Source of the DNA: Rhyacichthys aspro
Lineage: Eukaryota > Chordata > Actinopteri > Gobiiformes > Rhyacichthyidae
Reading direction: 5' to 3'
DNA length: 64,000 nucleotides
Assembly (NCBI GenBank): GCA_036850595.1
Contig: CM072151.1
Location: 17,709,307 to 17,773,306, forward strand
Below the pieces are notes generated by a model. It had not been told where the DNA came from and ran no database searches. It worked only from the letters and a program-made list of their open reading frames with translations. Made by a program: the position numbers and the translations under genes. Numbering within the stretch: the stretch's first letter is position 1; every line of letters starts with the position of its first letter. Of the stretch, positions 49,001 to 61,000 are shown piece by piece.

Positions 49001-52000
49001 ACTGTCAGAGTGGAGTGAGTGATTTACTCCAGTGTTTACTGATGTTTGCTGACCTCCCACTCTGTGTGCAGACCTAATAATGAGGTGTCTAGGGGTCAAG
49101 AGGTAAAAGTTAGTTGAATGCAGACTCTGACCCTCAGTGACCTCGCTGACTGAGCACGTACAGGGCAGAAAAATGAAAAGCCCGGTCTGTGTCGCTAGGA
49201 ACTGCCCCCATTCACAGGTTTTGTCATATGGCACTGCATTTGGTTGCTCAGCAGAGTGGACGCTGGTAAACAAGAGGCAGTTTGAGACAGGGCAGAGCTG
49301 TTGTCATGAGGCAACATAGCGGAATATGTTTTACAAATGATTTCATCACTGTGTGGCTTGTAAATACAAATCAAGTTTTAATTAGATTATGATTACACTG
49401 GGAACTCCCAGTTTTCCTGTCGGAGCAGCTCAGTGTGACTCAACTTTAATTTAATTGCATAACTGTTCGAACTATATTCCCACTGTGCTTTGTAGCTCAG
49501 AGGTGTGTTCATATTACTGCAGCAACAACCTGCTGTGCTTAGTTTGTTTTTTGTCCTCACTGTTAGTTTTCTGAGGTTTCATCTTCATGGAACAGACAGT
49601 AATAGTTCTGTTCAGAGAAGGCGTGGGACGGGATGCTGATGATATAATATCCTTGAGGAGCACTATCACAGTATGACCGCATCATGGTAGCGAGGTTAGA
49701 TACATGAACGGAACAAATAACATCATGGAACGTATAATATTAACACACAAATAAATTCTTCCATATCCATGAATGTGGTTCCTTAATGAGATAGTTCGGT
49801 CATTTATAAAAGGGGCTCTTGCAGTCGTGGCCACTGAAAAGAAACTGAAACAGCTAATAAAGCCTTTGCTGGAAAAGGAATACTGTCAGTTCAGTGTGAG
49901 AGAGGTATTTAAATACATTTATGTTGACATACAACTGTTATTTTGCAATTCTGTTCCATATCTTTGCAAAGCCTGACTTTATTATTCATTTGTAAAGGCA
50001 CATCTGAACCAAATTTTCGGCACACTCTCAGCAACATATATTGTGTAATTACTCTCTATGTACAGTTAAATGGACATTGATGTAGCTCCATGTTTTAGAT
50101 ATGTGTTTGAAATCCATTTTTCACTGACCCCATTTACAGCAGCAGTGTCGTATAATGGCTCCCCAGTTTTTTTCCAAAGTGGGAGTGTGTTGACAACTAT
50201 GTACTGCAGGCAATACATTAAAAATTATAGGTTGTTATATTAACCACTAGAGGTTATTACAACATCTTCATTTATGTTTACATCCTGTCTGTTTGGTTAC
50301 ACTTTTCTTTGCCCTTTTTCTGGGTCCCCAAAAGCTGCTATGATTGGCTGATCTAAAGTCACATTAAATACAAGGGTTGTTTAGTAAATGTGTAATTTAA
50401 CACTGTCTGTCTCTTCAGCTCATTTTACAAGAAGACAATATTAGAGGTTCTCATTCTAAAAACGTGCTATATCTGAAACAGTAATCATCGCATGCCTGGT
50501 TCAGAGCAATGTTTTTCTATTTAGACTTCCCTTCAAAGCTGCATTAATTGCTTTTATCTGACCACTTGAGGGCAGCAGAATAAATTAAGCAAAATGCTGA
50601 GACGGCCGTTCTGCGTCAAGGGCCTATGGGAGTTAAGTCAGTCCCAAAAACATTACATTTGGTGAAGTCAGGGCAGTAAAGCTGAAGAGGTGCAGTAAGA
50701 AATCAGGTGACCATAATTTAATGCAGTGCTTGCCCACAAAGATGAATTAAAACGCTACTCAGATGTGTTTTCACTTAAGTCGCCCTAAATCACCCACACC
50801 ATGTCACATAAACGTGTTACGAAGCTCGAACAAAATTGCCTGCTCATTACTGTGCCATAAAACACGCAGCGCACTCCCAGGAACATTCCTCTCGCTTTAC
50901 AAAGGAAATGTTCTGAAGCGTGCCAGACGTTTTAACCGCCCTTTTACCCATTCGCCTCTCCTAAACCTCCAGATTTTTCAACTCTCCTTTGTCGCAGTGA
51001 GAGATGTTCACGACGGCCGCGCGCCTGTCACTTGATATGTGGCGCTGTGGAGATTCCAAGATGGAAAGCATTTCAAAGACGCCGCGCGATCGCTGTCGGA
51101 CTTTGTTGTGGTAATGTGAAGCAGCTGAGAAAGCAGGCCTCGACCGTACGGCGCTCCTCGCGGGGGGATTCGTTCATTTGTCAGGAAATGTTGCATGTGC
51201 TGCGGCAAATGGGTTTAGTCAGAGCGGATCTAACTCTGAGAGAAAGTGATGCTGATCCTGATACTTTGTTATTTTTATCCCTCCAGACTGTTCGGAGGTA
51301 TACGTCTAATTTATGTGCTTGCCTTTACATTTATCTCTGTCTGCCAGAACAATGCTATTATTGTGAGGTATTGTTTTCCAATACGGTGATATCTGATGGG
51401 AATCCCCTCACTCATTTACTTACTGTACCTCCCAGCAGACGGGCGCTCATCCAGAATGTCAGCAGAGCGGCTTCTTCTTCTCGTGAAGTATGATTTCATT
51501 CCACCGCGCTGTGACCTGTTTTTCGTGTGTGGGCTTGACGGCGCTGCCAACGCGTGCTGATGTTGTGACCTCAAGTCAGGAAATCCAGCCCGGCTTTAGT
51601 GCACTGCAATTAAATCGGAGCAATTTCACACACCTGCATTTCTGTCCCGCAGCGTCACGTCACACTCAGACACAACAGTCACGATATGCCGAATAAGCAA
51701 ATGTGCTAAAGAGAAAGACGTTTTATGAGATTGTGAATAGCATCTACTTTTGACCCGTGATGAAAACATTTTTAAACCAGTAATTAAACATAAGGACCCT
51801 TGAGGAAGCTTAGAAAGTGGTGGTGTGATTACAGTTCGCAGGGCTTTGCTGTGGTACAGTACCTGCAGGTAGCTCCCTCTAAACCCCCCGTAGGCCTCTA
51901 GTTCCCAGCATCACATTCCACACAGAGGTCACGAGACCCACCTGCCGCTGCACATCAAAGCCCCAGGTGAGCTCAGGGGGTGGGGGTGGGGCGTCCTGGT

Positions 52001-55000
52001 AGGTGTGGGACCAATAACTGTCAGCCGAAATAGTATGTTCTTCTCCACGGTGGTTTTGTGGGTTTCATTATCCGAGATGATCTGTGGAGAAAGGAAATGT
52101 AGTCAGCCACTAAAACCAGTCTATACAAAATGAGTTAATACACAATGATTGCGTTTAAGAATAACATGCCAGCCAGTCACATCACATTTTTCTACTGCTA
52201 ATGTTGGGTACAAATTGTGTGCTGAATAAACTATTTTACAGGATTTTTAAAACAAAAAACAGTGTTATTAAATTACAACTCCAGGATACAATTAAAATCA
52301 GAAGGAAGTGGACCTTTTTTAGTTCAGCCCTGGGTTAGAAGCAGACAAGGAGGGCCGAGGGCCTTTTAGTTTTGCTTCAGTGCTTTTTTTTTTTTTTTGC
52401 TTGATGCTTGACCATATTCCAAATACTTTATTATTTAAAAAAGCTTTTCATCTTACTTTTAAATGCTGGTATTTGATTCTTTTCACTCATTAAACACATT
52501 GAGATGCTTGGTTGTATGAAATGTGCTCAATAAATAAAATCTTCCTTTCAATTAGTTGAGAGACAAAATATAATACTAATAGTAACAAAACTGTAAAATG
52601 TAGACATTCAAGATTGCACAAACCAGCAGTGACGTTTAGTTGGCTTATCATTGGTATTTCATGCTACTCTTGTCTGTTCACATTTAGACTTTTAATTACA
52701 AGATATTAGAGTGTATGTCATAGCTGCCATCCAGTATTTCATTAGGAGGAACTACAAACAATCTCTGTTTTTATAAACACAATTTAAGCCCTGTTAGTTT
52801 ACTGATTCTTCCTAAACATTAGCCAAAAGAGAAACCATAGATATAAATGGTAGTGAAAGTGAAAAAGAGACAGAATGTTTTGAAAAAAGCAGTCTAGACA
52901 TTTATGATACCATTAAGCAAATGGTTCAAGAATGCCCAAGTGAAATGGGGACTTTTATGGTATATGCCCCCGTGTGTGCGCCCTCACCATTTGCAAACAC
53001 AAATTCTTATGCTCCCTATTCTCCAAGCGTCTCTGTGGTAGTTATTCCCTGGAGTTTGCTTTAGCAGATGATCCCAGCAGGCCTGCAGGCTTCACTGTAA
53101 ACAATCTTGCAGCCCACCTGCTGCCACGGGTCACCAGCAGCAGCACCACATCAGCATCAGTCGGAGGATGTGGGCTCAGAGGGGATTACCGGGGAGACGG
53201 GTATTATTCTGTGCCTACTGGCATCGTCGCTCTACTCTTTGTGTTTCTCTAATCACCGCTCAGATGGGGCTTTCTCGGGCTGCGGACCGACGACTCTCGG
53301 ACTAGCACTGTTTTGGGACAAGTCATTTTTAATATTCTCTAAGATGGTTTTTAGATTTCGACTTGACATTTTTTCTGGCAACCAGGAATATGCATTGGTG
53401 TATTTTGTGTATTTTTAGCAGGACATAATCTGTTTTTGATTGGATTAGGTGAGTTGCATTTGCTTTCACATTAGCAGCTTTTTTTGAAATACATCAAGCT
53501 TCCTTTTTGTGAAAGTTTGTTTTTAAGCAATACTATTGTTTACTAGTTTATATCATATTTATATTTGATTATAATTCTTACTGCTGAAAACTCCAAAATG
53601 ACAAGAATTCCATCCCAAACCAGAATCCTATGTTAATCAGCTCTACCATATTACATTATAAAACAGCAGCACCCATCTTCTTTCAACATTCCACTGCTCT
53701 CTCCGTTGTGGGTTAAGCGGTCAGTGTTGTTTGAGGCGGTTCGGATTAACAGCCCGTGCACTCCTGTATCGGACCATAAACAGATTAATGGCAGGCCGAG
53801 TCGGGGCATGGCCGGACCATCTGTATCTGCGGGGGTCGTAGGCGGGGGCTGCAGCGGGACAGGGGACAAGGGACAAGGGGGTGGGGGAGTGTGAGCAGAT
53901 GTTGGAGCGGGGCTGTAGGTCAGTGTGACAGTAAAGCCAACCAGGACATGCCGGAGACACGCACAGCCACAGACGGAGAGCTGAGGTGACAGTGAGCATC
54001 TTGCTAATGCTAGGAGTTAGGATCTACAGCTCTGCAGTATGACTTTGGGGTGCTGCTTTATTCTTCCGTCCCAAGGTACTGTTGCACTTACTTCCTTGAC
54101 TGCATGATATTCTGCTTTGAATGGGTCTATATATTGTAAATTCTACAGCCATTTGTTCATTTTTCTTCTCTGTCGTCAAAGCATTCATAGCTGTCTTACC
54201 CGAGTGTGACCTCATGGCTGACATCTGCAGTTGCGTTTCTCAAGGCGCTGGCAAATTGTAGGTGTGTGTGCAAGAGTGTTAGTAGTGGGTGTAAAAGATT
54301 TTGACTTGGCTGGCTCCTGTCTGGGCCAGTGTGGAGTAAATTACAAGGCTGAGGCTGCAGTCTGGGTAAGGAGACTTTTATCCCCCCTTCTCCATGCTCC
54401 CTGTTCCTCGCTTCTGGCCTGCAGGGTTCCTGGCACTGAGACTTTGGGAGGGGGATCCGACAGCACATGAGGAGGGGAGATTGATAGGCCCTGTCAGAGT
54501 GCAGATAACAGATTTGATTGCATCTCACCTGGAAACTTCACAGCCTGGTAGACGCATTGGGAAACGATTCAAAACGTCTTGGTCGTGTTTTTCTTTCTAT
54601 TTGAAGCCATGTGGGTCATACAGCGCAGCACTACCACGTTGAAGATCCATCAGGTTGGCTCTGAAGGAAAAGAGAAAGCTGATGAGAAGTCAATGAGTTA
54701 GGCTGATGTGTTTTTGTTTTTCTAGGCCTGGTTTTGGAGTAAAAACTGACCCCCTGCTCTTCTATTAAAGTGCTCCCCTGTCTGAACAGGTGTGAGGACT
54801 CAATGAAAACCTCTCTAAAGACTTTTAATGGACCACTAAATTGTTTCCAAATCAGCGAAAAACTTTTAGCTTAGACTGAAGAAGTGATTTGAAAGCGAGA
54901 GCATACATAATCTGATCTGTGCATGGAGTGAGAGCAGCTTGTCTTGTTGTTGTTGTCAGATGGCTTTCTAGTTTGCTCAAGTTGGTGTCACAACAGGGCC

Positions 55001-58000
55001 AACAGTTCACATCTCAGCTGGAAGGCAGAGACAGAGCTGAATCTGGTAAACAGTGTCAGGAGGCTTATTTCTACAAACACATCAATCTTAACTCATTTAA
55101 ACAGTCCATCATACACGGCAGAATACTTATGAGCAAGCATTGAATAGTCAACGCCAACTCATACTGACAAGTGGGGAAAAATAAGTCTGGTTATACTTTG
55201 AAAGCTCTAAAGTTGTCATGTATACAAAATGCCTGAATATTTTGACAGACTAAATATAGGGGAAACGGTTTGCTTTATACAAAGTTAGCCTATTCCCAAA
55301 GAGCATAAGGTTAAAGCTAGCGCGTCTGTTGCATGTGTAAGATGGCTATTTATTACATTCAAAGAATATAATTTTATTACTTTTCAGTGAAGAAACAGGC
55401 TCTTTTTGCAGTCACGGATACTTACCTTAAATGTATGACATGGAGGCAAGTTAGGCGGGCTTTTTTTGCCTACATTTACCAAACTTTCTAATGCGTGAAG
55501 CTAACTGCATCATGAGCTAGCGAGACAGACAGTTACACAATGCGATACCGATGCTAGGTATTATACTTTTGCATTTCGTGGTTAGAAAGACACTTTAACG
55601 TATATTAATAGAATAAAATATAAATTAAACATGTCTTAAGTTACGGAAACATGCTAGCCTTTTGTTATATGTGTCTAGTTAGCTATTGTTGGTTCCCCAC
55701 TCAGCTCGGATGGATACACTACGCAGAAGTTGTTTTCAGGTCAGCAGGGTCACTTCTGAGAGCCTCCGAGAGCTATTAGACCTATCTGGGGTGTTTTTTG
55801 GTAATACCAGGTTTGGGTAACTGATAAACATGACTCTCCTGGGGATTTCATGGCACCATAATTCTTAGTATTCAGAAAATCACCCAACACATTTCACTAA
55901 GATCTGTCTGTGATGACAGGGAACTCTTTGTTTTCTTATGCTCCAAAAAGTACATGCTTGTGGCTGCTGGACTACAAATGAAGGGTAGAGCATGCCCTGC
56001 AGCGGGCTCAGATGGAGGTCAGACAGAGTGACTTTGAGCAAAGCAGTTAGGTCAAGGACAAGCTTAGAAAAGTCTGACAGATGCAAGGAAAAAGACAGAT
56101 GTGTTTGTTGGAACAACGGCTTAGTGCTAGTGTGTCCTACAAGATGTAATCTCACATCTTTGTCTGAGAGAAGCTTTACCTTTCTCTACACCCTACTGTT
56201 TTATTCAGTGCCTACAACTTGAGAACTAAACATCCTCTGCTGAAATTGGACTTTCCCCCCAAATCTAGGCCCACTATGCATTATGTGTAATGTAAGTGCT
56301 GTGTGAAACCTGAGGAGATATAGGCCTGTGGGATTAGTCTAGGTACTGGTCAGTGTTAGAGGATGAAAGTCACAGTATCATGTTACATTAAAGCCTATTG
56401 TGTGGCCTCCAGGTAAAAGCACTGCACAAACAACATGCCATTGGCTCTGTTTCTTCTGCTTTTTCTCTGACTGTAGGTCTAGACATTGTACTCTAGGCAT
56501 TTACGTTCTAAAATAGTTTGCTCCAGTATGTTGTGGTCACTGGGAACACTGTTTCGTCTCTGTGCTGTGACCACAACTACCCTTATGCTCCCCTTGAACT
56601 GAAAGATAATTCAAATTTAAAATGACCATTACTTCTGGACTAATGTCTATCTTGTATTTGTTTTTTTTCTTCCGACAGCGGTGTCTAACCTGGATGTGGA
56701 GAGTAAGCTGACGACACATTACCAAGCTCCGTGGCACCAACAGAGGAACGTGTTTTACCCCAACACACGGCCAGAATGTGTAGTAGAGCTCCACAGGCAA
56801 GCCAACTTCAGCTTGTGGGCTCTGCACCGAGGTGAGCAGGATCTGACCACACATGCTGAGAAAATCCTAATAATCCTAAACACTTAGCTTTTGTTTTTAC
56901 TCTTTGACCTGATCAATTAATCCTACATGGAATGTGAAAGTGACTTTAAATGTCACCTCTGGTATTTGCTTCCCTTAGTCACTTTTACTGCTGTCTGTGA
57001 TGTCACTCTGACCTCTAGCGGCTTGTTTCGGTCATTGCACTTTGGCTACAAAAAGTCTCCTGTGAAATTTATTTTAATGGAGTTACATAGATGATGAAAT
57101 AAAATTACACAGTTCCCATGCATCCTATGGAAAAAAAATATAATTTTAATTAGCTGTAGTTTTTTCAGTCATGTTAATGTCCTGGAATAATGTATATTAT
57201 ATTCAAGATTTGTATTTAATTTGACACAGAGTTTGTATGTGTAAAACTTGGGCTGGATTTAATATACAATTCAACTGAAAGTAGATAAATATTGGGACAT
57301 CACATGTTTGATGTAAGAGTATTAGCCCTCTGATTGCTGCAGTTTGTCAGTGCAGAAATAGCTTGGCCCTAGTTACAGGGAGCACATGAGAAGCTTGTTA
57401 GGCCAACATGAATTGTGTCATATGATCATAACTGTGGAAATTCTGCCCTGGCTTGTCAAGAAAAAAAGCTTTTGAAATAACCTAGAAATTGATTTGGGAT
57501 CCATGATTTTGCTCTTTGGTCCTGTAACATTTGACTTCATAGTCGCCCAATGTGACAAAATATCATCATCATTATATATGTAGATTATCTATTACTTCTT
57601 AAACTGATTATCCTTTTTGCCCTTTCCCAGAACACCAGCTGAGACGATCAGACAGCAGAGAGCGAAGAGTGACCATTTCCATCTCAGCATTGCCCCCCAT
57701 GCCCATGTACCCCTCCCCGGACATTGTCAAGAAACACGAAAAGAGGTGCTCGAACTTAACAACGGTGAGACAAAACAAACCCCAAATATCAACTTCTCTG
57801 ATCGCAAAGGAGATATAGCTGGATTTCAGCAGATAAAACTACATGCTAATAGTAAACGCTTTGGTTAGGCTATTGTTTATTTGGAAATTAAACAAAACTA
57901 TAATTTCCCTTCAAGCAAACACAGAGAGATGTTAGAGATGCAGCTACTCAGTTTACACAAACGGAGGTAAAACAGTAATGTAATGTAATAAATGTTGTAT

Positions 58001-61000
58001 TTATTGTCAGCATGGATGTTGCTATTTCATCACTATTTTGGTTTGTTGTAATTCATAGACACACAGTAGTTATGAGAAAGTATTATTTATGTATTTGACA
58101 GTTCACCCCTGTATTGTCTGTGTATGTTCACTTTGAATGATCTCCATTTTGTCTGTTTCATTTACATTGCGTTTTGTTTTGTTCTGGATCCCATAATTCA
58201 GTTCGAATCCACCCGCTCCTCCTCCCCTACCGAATGTTGCCGCTTCTCTCCCTGGAGCAGAAAGGTACAGGTCACTTCCTCCTCCCGTTCCCGCTGGCTA
58301 CTATGTGCTCCTTCTAACACTCGATTTCACAACTTCGTACCTGTTCTACTTCTTATTCTTTCCAAATGCATGCCTCTAATACAAGCATTACCAGGCCGTG
58401 GCTGCTCTTTCCAGTTAGGAGCCTGAGGATTAATGTGTTAGTTTCACTCTTGGTAAATTTACATTGCAGGGTTCATGCAAAGGGCTGCAGTATGTGAAGA
58501 ATGTTGTGGCTGCAGTCATTGGCGTCCAAAAGTATGGGTTTTTATAATGAGAGGGTCTCCGAGCTTGTGCCTGTGATTACCCATGATACCTCTGTGCTGC
58601 AGTGTACTTAAACTCCGAACCCCAAAAGAGCTCACAGCTTGCCCCAAAACTGTTTTCCCTAAATATGTATTGTGTCCAAACATCAACACGTTCAGCATTT
58701 TTTTTCAAAGACCAATCGTCTCACTCAACCCTCTTCAGACACTCCTTTAGGTTCACAAAAACAAATCAGCTGTAAATGCCCTGCCTTTGATTTTTTTTTT
58801 TCTTTTCTACAAGTTAGGGTGAAGTTTCCAAGGAAACCGGTTTCTTTTGTGGCTGGGGTTTTGTCAGGGTCTCATTGGTCTGCTGGGAACAGAGAGCACA
58901 AAGGCCGGGGAGCTGGTTTTAAATGGGGGGTGGGAGGTTGCCGGGCTGTGGAGGTGGGAACCAGTTTGAGCTTGAGATTCAGTCCCACCAGTTTCACATG
59001 TGGCCCACATTCGGACTCTCGAGGTAAGCTCTTAACAGCCTCCGTTTATTTATCGCAGGGATATAACTTACAGCGGACGTACAGTGTTTGTGCCAAGTCC
59101 GAGGAGGCCCCAGTGGAAAGAAAAAAAAACTTTCCAGAGTAGTCACAGGAGAGGACTGTGTGAGGATTGATACTGAAGCTGCCGTTGACTGGAATGCTGC
59201 CGTCAAGTATTTCCTCTCCGAGACTGCTTATTATGTGGGGGACTCAAACAGGGGTGCTTCACATTATTGGAGGGTGACTCAAGAGTTTCCAAACTGACAT
59301 GCTGTGACCAGATATTACCGTTGTCACATTACTGTCCTGTGTCGTAGTCGAGGAAAGAAGTATGTTGTTTGTTTTGTCAGGCTGTAATGTTTCGCCATGA
59401 ACTGTTTGCATCGTTGTGTTGCTTTGGTTTTACTTCTCTGACCAGTTTCTTTCTGTTTTGTTTTTTTGTTGTTTTTTTTGCATGAAGTAACATAGAGTGT
59501 TTCTCTCTTGTGGTATCCGTGCTCACTCTCTCAAGCATGCTTTTAATTCCTATCACTTAACGGACTGACATGAAACTCAGCTTCTTCAAGGGCATGTGTA
59601 TTGATTTAACTCTGAGCTGGACCCAAACACTGAGTCTGTCTCAGTTTAATAAGAAGACATTGATCTCTACATCTAGCCTCAAGCAGATCAAGTCCTCAAC
59701 TTTGACAAAAACACTATAATCTCGGTCTTTAAGCATCACATCACCCTCTCTGAAGCTGAGTCGGAACACTTTCCATTCTCGCTCTCATAACACGCTAACC
59801 ATGCAAATATCCATCTGTTGCAGGCCGCGTCCCATGACCCCGACGCTGACGGGGTGGCTCTAGGTCACCGGTCTAAGTTTCCCATCCCTAACATCCCCAC
59901 CACTCTGGACAAGCAGACTAACTGGACTAAAGCCCTGCCGCTGCCCACTCCAGAGGAGCGTATGAAAAGCAGTTCTCAAGTGATCACCTCATGCGTCATC
60001 CCAATTAATGTGACCGGTAAATTCAAGCTTTCATCACCTCCAACAGTGCAACTAATCTCACTCATTTATCAGCTTTTGCCTTCATTCATCTGCTGGTAGT
60101 TTTTAAAAAGTCTGTGTAGCTCTCCAAAACTGTTTACATCAGTAGTTTGTTGGTTTTAGAAGAGCATAACATGAATCTTAAGCTAAACACCGTATTAGCT
60201 GCTCAACACTCAAAACACTTCCAGGAAAATTAGTGGTTGACCTAAAAGCTTCTTAATTCTCAAGCTTCTTAGAATACTCACATAAAAACTTTACTACATG
60301 AACAGACAAGATTCACACTCTAGTCTTGCTCCACAAAAAATCAACCCAGATTTGCAAGTCATGCTTTATGCCCCCTTAACCTGCTTTCTCACGCTCCGAT
60401 GGTTCATCTCCTCAACAAGGCGAGATGCTGTGACATGAATGCAAATGAGCTGCGTCCGAACTGTTTGAAAAGGCCTGCCTAACATTATTTATTCTCAGAT
60501 GCATTGATTCGAACAAGAGTCTTCTGCCAACGCTGGCTCAGTCTGAGACAGTTTAAGACAAAAAAATGCACATTGTAAGCGGATCTTTGCGATTGCTATG
60601 GAGCCTAAAAGCCTGACCTGCCATCACATGATAGTCATAAAGAGAGGGGAGGGAGAGGAAGGAGCAAGAGACACAAGCACAATCCTTTTTAACTATTAGA
60701 AAACTCGTCATTACAGCGCAGGAATTGTATGTGCCACTGCACTCTTGGCCATTTTAAATGCATGGCATGTCACAGAGTAGACTTTGCTTTTATAAGTCTA
60801 TTTTCAAAGTCAAAACATTTGGCTTATCTTCGACAGTTCGTTCTGTTTGATCAGATTCTTCTCTCTTGTGCTATTTTTGCACATCTAATTTTATACAGCC
60901 TAGCAGTGTGACTTGTATTTTAGACATGAGAGTGTATGTGAGATGTAAAGAAGGAATGGCTGCAGTTGCCACTTAACAAAGATTCCTCAGATGTCGCGTC

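Larger units (their letters stand above)
16005..56678 (+). other. nhs: nhs intron 1 (40.7 kb)
   Basis: This single intron joins the donor gtaagt at 16005 to the acceptor tcttccgacag before 56679. It contains no exon I can assign and no RNA gene. Recognised content is given separately: the hAT element at 43,360, a fish repeat at 28,246, a 10-bp tandem repeat at 42,283, GC/CpG-rich islands at 37.6-38.4 and 51.0-51.2 kb, a G-rich run at 53.83 kb, and two antisense ORFs of unclear status (25.6 and 30.1-30.6 kb). A pyrimidine-rich tract covers about 22,970-23,210, and T runs lie at 42,713-42,723 and 52,384-52,398. The rest is AT-rich unique-looking sequence in which I see nothing specific. Confidence 0.85.

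Noticed and set aside
49773..49976. Perfect-looking TATAAAAGG (49805) inside a 67-codon frame
   Set aside because: A TATA word in AT-rich intron is expected by chance; no downstream donor, CpG signal or conserved peptide supports a promoter or exon.
51032..51493. 153-codon + strand frame over the CpG-rich island
   Set aside because: Starts at a non-ATG codon, has no domain, and splicing nhs exon 1 to the acceptor at 50,998 leads to a stop after 13 codons. GC-rich sequence has few stop codons by chance.
51976..51991. Second G-rich run (gggggtgggggtgggg)
   Set aside because: Only three adjacent long G runs are present, so the standard four-run quadruplex pattern is not met without splitting runs.
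52974..53418. GC-richer interval with two overlapping + frames (53.0-53.4 kb)
   Set aside because: No conserved residues, no consistent splice phases with nhs exons, and the Ser/His-rich composition comes from agc/cac repeats.
58672..59142. 156-codon + strand frame in nhs intron 4
   Set aside because: No family similarity; the acceptor-like site at 59,059 gives an immediate stop in the phase needed for nhs, and the frame begins in T-rich intronic sequence with a non-ATG start.
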